22,116 nt of DNA from an uncultured Lachnospiraceae bacterium. GTDB taxonomy: Bacteria; Bacillota; Clostridia; Lachnospirales; Lachnospiraceae. The translations under genes and the position numbers were made by a program. Shown here piece by piece: positions 16,174-22,116 of the stretch. Every line of letters begins with the position of its first letter. Position 1 is the stretch's first letter. The notes beneath the pieces are model-generated. The model did no database searches and was not told the DNA's origin. It saw nothing but the letters and a program-made list of their open reading frames with translations. The stretch covers positions 1-22,116 of the forward strand of contig CAJTVD010000003.1 in the NCBI GenBank assembly GCA_910579495.1, given 5' to 3'.

Positions 16174-17523
16174 TTATTTTGCCAAGATCTCAATGATGCT
16201 GCCTGCCATATGATCCAGCATCGCCTCCGTCATACCCGGATAAACGCCGATCCAGAAGGAATCCCGCATGATCCTCTCTGTATTCTCCAGATCCCCCACT
16301 ACCCGGTATCCCTCTCCGGTCCTGCGCATCTCATCAAAACAGGGATGCTTGATCAGGTTCCCTGCAAAGAGCATACGTGTCTGGATCCCCCTGGCCTCCA
16401 GCTGCTGCACCAGAAAGTTCCGGTCTACCCCTTCCCTGCAGGTGATCAAAAAGCCAAACCAACTGGGGTCTGACCCCGGGCATGCCTGGGGCAGGATCAA
16501 TTTATGGCTTACCTGCTCCAGTTTTTGATACAAATAGGCAAAGTTTTCTTTTCTTCTTTCCACAAAAGAAGGAAATTTATCCAACTGGGCACATCCCACC
16601 GCCGCCTGCAGGTCTGTTGCCTTTAAATTATATCCAAAATGGGAATACACATACTTATGGTCATAGCCTAAGGGCAGTTCCCCGTACTGCCTGTCAAACC
16701 GATGGCCGCAAAGGTTATCCCTTCCGGAAGGGCAGACACAGTCCCTCCCCCAGTCCCTGAAAGAGCGGACACACCTGTTCAGCAGAGGATCGTTGGTATA
16801 TACTGCCCCTCCTTCCCCCATAGTCATATGGTGGGGGGGATAAAAGCTGGAAGTGCCTATATCCCCAAGGGTACCGGTAAACCGTTTTTCGCCATCCACT
16901 TCATAGACAGAGCCCAGGGCGTCGCAGTTGTCCTCCACCAGCCAGAGGCCGTGGGCTTCACAGAAACCTTTTACCACTTTCAGGTCAAAAGGATTCCCCA
17001 AGGTATGGGCGACCATCACCGCTTTCGTTTTTGCAGAATATGCTTCTTCCAGAAGGGAAACATCAATGTTATATTGTGGTATGGTGACATCCACAAATAC
17101 CGGGACTGCGCCGAACTGTATGGCCGGGGCCACAGTAGTGGGAAAGCCTGCAGCCACAGTGATCACCTCGTCCCCTCTCCTGATAGCGCGTTCCCCCAGT
17201 AAAGGGGAGGTCAGCGCCATAAACGCCAGCAGGTTGGCGGAAGAACCGGAATTTACCAGGGAACAGTATTTTACATGCAGGTATGCACATAGCTGTTCCT
17301 CAAACCGTTCCGTATACCGTCCTGAGGTAAGCCAGAACTCCAGGGCGCTGTCTACCAGATTCTGCATTTCCTTCTGGTCATAGACCCTGGAGGCATAGGG
17401 TATCCGGTCTCCCGGCGCGAAGCCCTTTTTTTCCCTGTGGTAGGCGTTGTAATATTCCCCCACCAGTTCCAGTATTTCTTCTCTTGCCTGTGTTTCGCTG
17501 ATTCCTTCAAATCTGTTACTCAT
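16174..17523 (-). CDS. rfbH: CDP-4-dehydro-6-deoxyglucose 3-dehydratase (E1, RfbH)
   Basis: This 449-residue PMP-dependent iron-sulfur enzyme acts in 3,6-dideoxyhexose synthesis. It has an aminotransferase fold (SGSSANLLA at 92-100, EDNCDALGS near 197-205). The residue aligned with the PLP lysine is His (SFYPPHHMTMGEGG, H231), the hallmark of the E1 group. Four cysteines suit a [2Fe-2S] cluster: C200 and then C262-x-C264-x7-C272. The first gap is 61 residues, a little longer than the spacing I recall for the Yersinia enzyme. The start is ATG 17523, with a GGGAG/AAGGA region just upstream; the longer frame to 17568 lacks a better site. It lies between the DUF2304 gene and rfbG. The reductase partner (RfbI-type E3) is not in the window. 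Confidence 0.95.
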   Translation of the reverse strand: MSNRFEGISETQAREEILELVGEYYNAYHREKKGFAPGDRIPYASRVYDQKEMQNLVDSALEFWLTSGRYTERFEEQLCAYLHVKYCSLVNSGSSANLLAFMALTSPLLGERAIRRGDEVITVAAGFPTTVAPAIQFGAVPVFVDVTIPQYNIDVSLLEEAYSAKTKAVMVAHTLGNPFDLKVVKGFCEAHGLWLVEDNCDALGSVYEVDGEKRFTGTLGDIGTSSFYPPHHMTMGEGGAVYTNDPLLNRCVRSFRDWGRDCVCPSGRDNLCGHRFDRQYGELPLGYDHKYVYSHFGYNLKATDLQAAVGCAQLDKFPSFVERRKENFAYLYQKLEQVSHKLILPQACPGSDPSWFGFLITCREGVDRNFLVQQLEARGIQTRMLFAGNLIKHPCFDEMRRTGEGYRVVGDLENTERIMRDSFWIGVYPGMTEAMLDHMAGSIIEILAK

Positions 17524-17588
17524 TATCTCCCGATCCTTTCTATCTGTCTGTTTCCCAATGGGAAGCAAAATATACCATTTATTCGTTG

Positions 17589-18023
17589 TTAAGATCCGCT
17601 CTGCCCTGCCTCTTCTTCCCCCTGATAAGGATGGGGGCTACCCGGCGGCACCGGGCTTCTGGCCTCTGCCACTTGATCCTCCAGATCACGGATACGCTTT
17701 TCCATCATACTGATCTCCTGCACAAGGATCTTGATCCGGAGGGTCTGGCGGGAGGCAATGGATGTAAGTGCCATCAGGATCATAAGGATAAAAGCCAGCA
17801 ATAGCACATACAGCCCGTTCATATTGCTTTCTATCCCCAGTATCCTGACAAACCGCACCAGAAGCTCAGGGAAGAAGACCATGATCCCCATCACAAGTCC
17901 CGCAACCAGCCACAGCAGCGTATATTTTAGATCCAGCATTCTTTTTTTCAGATAATACAAAATAATAATAAAATAGCAGACTACCGCAACACAAAGGGTA
18001 AACCGCAGGGTGGATGGGATCAT
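17589..18023 (-). CDS. DUF2304 membrane protein
   Basis: This 144-residue protein has three membrane segments (about residues 7-25, 32-54, 67-90). A helical, charged C-terminal tail follows (KILVQEISMMEKRIRDLEDQVAE), which may form a short coiled coil. Size and layout match DUF2304, a small protein often next to DPM-type glycosyltransferases in surface-polysaccharide clusters; its role is not established. The start is ATG 18023, with AGGAGG eight bases upstream. It overlaps the stop of the upstream GT2 gene (ATGA), so the two are translationally coupled and may act together at the membrane (inference). Confidence 0.85.
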   Translation of the reverse strand: MIPSTLRFTLCVAVVCYFIIILYYLKKRMLDLKYTLLWLVAGLVMGIMVFFPELLVRFVRILGIESNMNGLYVLLLAFILMILMALTSIASRQTLRIKILVQEISMMEKRIRDLEDQVAEARSPVPPGSPHPYQGEEEAGQSGS

Positions 18024-18730
18024 TTCTTCTGCCTCCTGACACCAAAACTGATTCGCCGGATGACCATGGCCAGCGTCACTTTGCACATATAGTAGATGGA
18101 CTTTTTAAAGGTAATGGAGCTCTCCCCCTTCTCCCGCTCCCTCATAACCACCGGATATTCCCTTATCCTGCCGCCGTATACAGAGGCGATCACAATGGCC
18201 TCCGGCTCCGGATAATCCGCCGGATAATCCTGGGCAAAGATCCGGATAAAACGCCTGTCCACCACCCGGTAGCCACTGGTAATGTCCTTTACCCTGTTCC
18301 CTGTAAGGAGCCATCCAAGATTACTTAGAAACCGGATGCCAACCCTGCGAAGCTGGGAGGACTGGAACCCCTCCTTCTGCACGAAGCGGGAACCGATCAC
18401 CATATCAGCCTGCCCAGTCTCTAAGGGCTTTAGCATGTCCGCCAAAAAGGCCACATCATGCTGCCCATCCCCGTCAATCTGCACTGCCGCTTCATATCCA
18501 TTATCCCGGGCATAACAATAACCGGTCTGCACCGCACCTCCAATTCCCATGTTAATAGGAAGGTTCAGGACCTGGTAGTGGTTGCGTCTGCAGATTTCCT
18601 CGGTCCCGTCGGTGGAACCGTCATTGACGATGATATAGTCATACTGTGGGTAGTTTTCAGTCAGGTTATTGATTACTTTTTCAATATTTTCAGCCTCGTT
18701 GTAGGCGGGGATGATAATCAAACATTTCAT
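18020..18730 (-). CDS. DPM/DPG-type glycosyltransferase family 2
   Basis: This 236-residue GT2 enzyme of the dolichyl-phosphate-mannose/polyprenyl-phosphate-glucose synthase type has IIIPAYNEAENIE (5-17), VNDGSTDGT (35-43), MGIGGAVQTGY (61-71) and the metal-binding DGDGQHD (85-91). GSRF follows, then DITSGYRV. It lacks the two C-terminal membrane helices of GtrB; a DUF2304 partner may supply the membrane link. The probable product is a polyprenyl-phosphate sugar, with the sugar unknown. The start is ATG 18730, with AGGG about nine bases before it. The stop overlaps the DUF2304 start by four bases. Confidence 0.9.
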   Translation of the reverse strand: MKCLIIIPAYNEAENIEKVINNLTENYPQYDYIIVNDGSTDGTEEICRRNHYQVLNLPINMGIGGAVQTGYCYARDNGYEAAVQIDGDGQHDVAFLADMLKPLETGQADMVIGSRFVQKEGFQSSQLRRVGIRFLSNLGWLLTGNRVKDITSGYRVVDRRFIRIFAQDYPADYPEPEAIVIASVYGGRIREYPVVMREREKGESSITFKKSIYYMCKVTLAMVIRRISFGVRRQKK

Positions 18731-18748
18731 TAGCGCTTCCCTTACTTA

Positions 18749-18776
18749 AAAATATGGTCATATATCTTAGTAGCAA
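18749..18776 (-). promoter_or_regulatory. Possible promoter for the GT2/DUF2304/rfbH operon
   Basis: Minus-strand TTGCTA (18771-18776) and TATTTT (18749-18754) are 16 bases apart, 18 bases upstream of the GT2 ATG. The -35 element lies in one arm of a 9-base inverted repeat. The match is moderate. Confidence 0.35.
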
Positions 18777-18802
18777 ACCCGTAATTTCTATCATTGCTAC
18801 TA
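18768..18802. repeat. Perfect 9-base inverted repeat
   Basis: TAGTAGCAA and TTGCTACTA are separated by 17 bases, in the 79-base gap between an AT-rich segment and the GT2 operon. One arm overlaps a possible -35 box, so an operator is possible. No T tract follows it. Confidence 0.6.
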
Positions 18803-18809
18803 TTTCTTC

Positions 18810-20582
18810 CTAAACTTCCCGGCGAATATATAAATTCCCACATTTAAATTTTACTAAATCGTAATTTTCTAAAATTTCCTCCCATATTTCCCCATCTTTT
18901 ACATTCTCATTCGGGGTCAGATTGGTGCCTTCCACATTATTTGCCACCTGAAATTCTCCATACTCATCTTTCAAAACTAATATATATTTCAACTTCATTA
19001 TATCATGAGTCTCATAATAGAGCGTCAATAAAGGATCATCTATCGTGTGCCGCCATGGACTTGGAGCACCACTTTTCAAATTTGTACCTACATACATCCA
19101 TGGTGCTAATTTGGTGACCCAAAAAGCATTTTCTGCCTTATTTTCCTCAAAAGCATTCATATAATGCAGTACCTCCATACATTCACTATATTGCTGTGCA
19201 TGAAGCCTTGTTGTTATCAGTCCCCTGGCCGGCCCCTCTGCAATCATGGAATCCATCTCTTCCAGCGGCGCATCTCTATACACGCTAAAAATCCTGATGT
19301 ACATGGTCATACCAAGCATCAGAAAAATTATTAGTAAATTTATCCCCTTTCTTATCCAGTCCCACCTGCTTTTCCATTCTGCGTTTATTTGAGAAATTAA
19401 AACAATTGTCATCAAGGAAAACATCACAAATCCCTCTGTCATTGGATCACTGGTGGCGGACGCCATAGAAAATGTCACAATAACCACAATAGCAGATACA
19501 TAAAACCACGCTAAATTATAATCCCTCCAATAATTCCTGTCATTTCTATTATTTCTTACCAACAACATAGAAAGCACAATTCCAAACAAACCAAATATCA
19601 GATATGAACTCATGTGCGAGCTTGAATAACAATATACATTATACATAAAAACCATCCCAGAAACCAAATACAATATTTCTTTCTTGCATTGGGATATTTT
19701 TATCCTAAATAAAAGACAACAGCCATTCACAATTATGCAAAAAAGGATAATTCCCAGCAGATACTTCCCATAGCTATAAACCAACTGCCAAAAACTACTA
19801 AGATACATAAATAGAGAGCGTGTTCCATGATCCTTTTCCATAAAAAGAAACTTTACATTATCCATCAGATCATACACAGAGAGCCTTGAAAACAAAAACA
19901 TAAGGTATGCCAACCCAGTCCCAGCTATCCCTCCTCCCACCAGTAAAAGGATTAAAAAATAAGACTTAAAATATTTGTACATTAATATAAGAATAACATA
20001 TACTATTACAACAGGAAGAACCAAATATGGGATTGTAATCATGGCCATCCCCAATAGCGCCCCTACAATAAGACAGTATATTTTACATTTCCAGTTAAAT
20101 ATCCCTTCTTTTTTATAGGAAATAATATGAAACAAAAGCATATTTGCCATGATATATGCACACAAAAAAAGATTATGATAGGATAAACCGCCCACATTTG
20201 CCCTGGAATATAACATAATCATTCCTCCTGCCAAAATGCCCAGGCATCTCCCTACTTTCATCCGTCTCCGCATTATATAAAATACAATAACTGCACATCC
20301 AAATGATAAAAGCAAATATACATTTCTCGCCCAAAGATATATACCATCTGTGCTTCCATTCCATTTCACATATAAGTGATATAAGGGAAAAATTATTACC
20401 GCATAAAACTGTGCAGGATTCCAATCATCAACTAAAGGTTTGTCTCCCAAATACAGCCTATGTACCTCTGCCATATAAAAAGCTTCATCAGACCATGAAA
20501 AACTAAAACGATTTCGCAATGCCAAAATAACTCCCAACAAAGATAATATAATTATTCCCAATACCCATTCTTTCTTTTCCAT
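18810..20582 (-). CDS. Polytopic GT-C-like membrane glycosyltransferase
   Basis: This approximately 590-residue protein has many hydrophobic helices and a polar C-terminal region of about 150 residues. After the first helix it carries FSFSWSDEAFYMAEV (D32/E33), an acidic outer-loop motif found in GT39/PMT-like GT-C enzymes. These transfer sugars from polyprenyl-phosphate carriers outside the membrane. The substrate is unknown. The start is uncertain. ATG 20582 begins MEKKEW just before the first helix, with only a weak GGTGGG site close by. An in-frame TTG at 20633, with AAAGGG five bases upstream, would add 17 residues and overlap the upstream gene by 14 bases. The gene is visibly richer in A/T than those to its left, and it closes the AT-rich segment. 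Confidence 0.75.
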   Translation of the reverse strand: MEKKEWVLGIIILSLLGVILALRNRFSFSWSDEAFYMAEVHRLYLGDKPLVDDWNPAQFYAVIIFPLYHLYVKWNGSTDGIYLWARNVYLLLSFGCAVIVFYIMRRRMKVGRCLGILAGGMIMLYSRANVGGLSYHNLFLCAYIMANMLLFHIISYKKEGIFNWKCKIYCLIVGALLGMAMITIPYLVLPVVIVYVILILMYKYFKSYFLILLLVGGGIAGTGLAYLMFLFSRLSVYDLMDNVKFLFMEKDHGTRSLFMYLSSFWQLVYSYGKYLLGIILFCIIVNGCCLLFRIKISQCKKEILYLVSGMVFMYNVYCYSSSHMSSYLIFGLFGIVLSMLLVRNNRNDRNYWRDYNLAWFYVSAIVVIVTFSMASATSDPMTEGFVMFSLMTIVLISQINAEWKSRWDWIRKGINLLIIFLMLGMTMYIRIFSVYRDAPLEEMDSMIAEGPARGLITTRLHAQQYSECMEVLHYMNAFEENKAENAFWVTKLAPWMYVGTNLKSGAPSPWRHTIDDPLLTLYYETHDIMKLKYILVLKDEYGEFQVANNVEGTNLTPNENVKDGEIWEEILENYDLVKFKCGNLYIRREV

Positions 20583-20619
20583 ACCATATCCCACCAAATG
20601 TTCTTCATAACAAATTTTT

Positions 20620-21783
20620 TTATCTATGGCCAAATAATCCCTTTACCTTTAGCAACCACTGATATAATGTATAAAACAGGCTGTCAACCCAGCTAAGCAG
20701 ACGTACTTCATATTGAACAAGATGATAATGATGACGCCAATCTCTTTTTTGTTTTGCATGATTTTTCAAGTCATAAATATATAAATCTTCACCCTGAATG
20801 TTATATAAATAATTTAACTCATACGGATACATTTGCAATCCATATGATTCTACGACCTTATAAGGAAGCAACACTGAACTAAGGCACAAATCATAAGTAT
20901 CATGGTTCCTTCTTGTCCCATAATAATCAATACATACCTTTTTCTGGTATTTTTTTTCCATAATATTCTTTAATTCTATGCTTTCCCCAAAAGTATCATA
21001 CTTTACAGCATCGTCAAATTTTACAAACCGGAACTCTTTTTCTCCTAACAAAAGAGATCTCTGAAAAACCATACTATCAGATGCTATATGAACCCCAGAA
21101 TTATTAAAATTAGTTGATAATGACAAATATGGAGTAACGTAATATTTTTTATGGCTTGCAATATAATACAAAAGATATTTTCCCCATGAATGTTTCCAAT
21201 AATATACTGCATGCGGCACATCATAACTATACTCCAGTCTGCCATCATTATGTGCAAACCATTCTTTAAACTGTCTCCACCTATCTCCAATAAGGCACTC
21301 CCCCCATGTACATGCTACCTGGGAAAGATATACATCTCCTCCCCGATTAATAGGTTCAAATAATCTGTTTGCACATCCATTCCATCCTTGGCTGTATAAT
21401 GCTATAGCAAAGATTCTATCATCTTCCCAGTAATAGCCAAGTGCCTGCTGGACATACCTATAAAAGTATGGTGCTGGCATAATATCATCCTCAAATATAA
21501 TAGCCGCACCATATTCCTCTGAATAGTCACCACATTGTATCAGATGTCTTTTTAACCCCTGATTTTCATTAAATGTCCGTATTCTCTTTTCCCCATGCGT
21601 CCAGGCAGCTTCCTTCGCCAACTTTAAAACATCCGGATTTCCTCCGAAGTCTATACTGATAATTAATGTCACATCATCCTTCTCATCATAATATGCCTCT
21701 TCCAATGATTCCAGCAAACGTTTTAATGGCTCTACTCTATTATACCCAACTGCAACGACAACAGGATTTCTTTTCTCTTTCAG
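20620..21783 (-). CDS. GNT-I-like (GT13/GT2-type) glycosyltransferase with probable CTG start
   Basis: The protein is about 387 residues if translation begins at CTG 21783. The frame then starts with KRNPVVVAVGYNRVEPLKRL, a normal first strand and helix of a GT-A fold. An EDD metal motif follows in GAAIIFEDDIMPAPYFYRY, then a VYLSQVACTWGECLIGDRW segment. This layout resembles GNT-I-type N-acetylglucosaminyltransferases, and it is probably a bacterial surface-glycan transferase. A stop precedes the frame, and no ATG, GTG or TTG exists in it before TTG 21717, which would delete the first strand. GGAGG lies ten bases before the CTG, making CTG the best candidate. The upstream gene ends two bases before it. 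It may be translated by coupling, which could explain the rare start. Composition is AT-rich. Confidence 0.7.
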   Translation of the reverse strand: MKEKRNPVVVAVGYNRVEPLKRLLESLEEAYYDEKDDVTLIISIDFGGNPDVLKLAKEAAWTHGEKRIRTFNENQGLKRHLIQCGDYSEEYGAAIIFEDDIMPAPYFYRYVQQALGYYWEDDRIFAIALYSQGWNGCANRLFEPINRGGDVYLSQVACTWGECLIGDRWRQFKEWFAHNDGRLEYSYDVPHAVYYWKHSWGKYLLYYIASHKKYYVTPYLSLSTNFNNSGVHIASDSMVFQRSLLLGEKEFRFVKFDDAVKYDTFGESIELKNIMEKKYQKKVCIDYYGTRRNHDTYDLCLSSVLLPYKVVESYGLQMYPYELNYLYNIQGEDLYIYDLKNHAKQKRDWRHHYHLVQYEVRLLSWVDSLFYTLYQWLLKVKGLFGHR

Positions 21784-21784
21784 C

Positions 21785-22116
21785 TTATTTATTCCTCCAT
21801 CTTAACAGCAAAGATTTATATACAAAATAGCAACTGTCAAAAATTAAGTTATAAAACTTTGACTGAAATATATTGCCTTCTATATATTTTATTTTCAATT
21901 TAAAATAGCATCTTTTAAATCGCCCCTTTAATACATTTTCCAAAATTCTTCGTTCATACTTACTGGTATTCTGAAAAAACGCATTTTGCAACGCTTCATT
22001 AATCTCCCTATCTCTCAATACACAATTAATAAAATGACTAAAGTTTTCATATGAGTTATCCGCTCTCCTAAATTCATTATTTAATGCACCTATAAAATAG
22101 CATAAAAAATTATTAT
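21785..22116 (-). CDS. C-terminal part of an unidentified protein
   Basis: About 110 residues are visible, open to the right window edge; the start is outside. The end reads FNxxEFRRADNSYENF-like polar sequence, then ALQNAFFQNTSKYERRILEN, and finishes with a basic, hydrophobic tail (KSLLLRWRNK). No diagnostic motif is visible. It has the same AT-rich composition and strand as the two genes downstream and ends two bases before the next coding start, so it is probably in the same glycan operon. A glycosyltransferase C-terminus is a guess only. Later in-frame starts such as TTG 22018 are not supported, because the frame runs on beyond the edge. Confidence 0.6.
   Translation of the reverse strand, partial: NNFLCYFIGALNNEFRRADNSYENFSHFINCVLRDREINEALQNAFFQNTSKYERRILENVLKGRFKRCYFKLKIKYIEGNIFQSKFYNLIFDSCYFVYKSLLLRWRNK

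Noticed and set aside
16834..16840. C7 run at the rfbH active site as a slippage switch
   Set aside because: The gene is in frame; seven is short and the codons are constrained by the PPH motif.

Overview
The window looks like a surface-polysaccharide locus from a low-to-mid-GC Gram-positive anaerobe, most likely a Clostridia/Lachnospiraceae member. This is inferred from strong AGGAGG-type ribosome binding sites at most genes, the Firmicute-style AmmeMemoRadiSam genes, and the absence of outer-membrane genes. Nineteen genes are visible. All but one lie on the minus strand, and the two end genes are cut by the window. No rRNA, tRNA, CRISPR array or insertion sequence was seen. There is no gene-free stretch above 300 bases; the longest gaps are 474-656 and 6967-7151.

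Layout from left to right: (1) 1-1586: the start of a polytopic membrane protein (minus) diverges from a GtrB-type polyprenyl-phosphate glycosyltransferase (plus). (2) 1626-6966, minus: an operon running ugd -> UDP-glucuronate 4-epimerase -> two large GT-C-like membrane glycosyltransferases, ending at a hairpin shared with gtrB. (3) 7152-9003, minus: a LytTR response regulator followed by a secreted-protein gene that is out of frame at a run of nine G. (4) 9062-14169, minus: a good promoter (14235-14264) precedes a MEMO-AMMECR1 fusion, a radical SAM enzyme (AmrS), a SEC-C protein, and rmlD, whose start overlaps the SEC-C stop. (5) 14297-18730, minus: a DPM-type GT2, a DUF2304 protein, RfbH, RfbG and another GT2. 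This is part of a CDP-3,6-dideoxyhexose route plus glycan assembly. (6) 18810-22116, minus: a visibly AT-richer segment with a polytopic GT-C-like protein, a GNT-I-like glycosyltransferase that seems to lack an ATG/GTG/TTG start, and the end of another gene.

As a whole, the region supplies activated sugars: UDP-glucuronate and UDP-galacturonate, dTDP-rhamnose (last step only), and CDP-linked deoxysugar intermediates. It also supplies cytoplasmic GT2 enzymes and membrane GT-C enzymes that would use polyprenyl-phosphate-linked sugars to build or decorate a cell-surface glycan.

The points most worth a second look are the G9 tract that may switch the secreted protein on and off, the four-gene MEMO-AMMECR1/AmrS/SEC-C/RmlD coupling, the 113-base overlap containing an A8 run between the two GT-C genes, and the CTG-start glycosyltransferase in the AT-rich segment.
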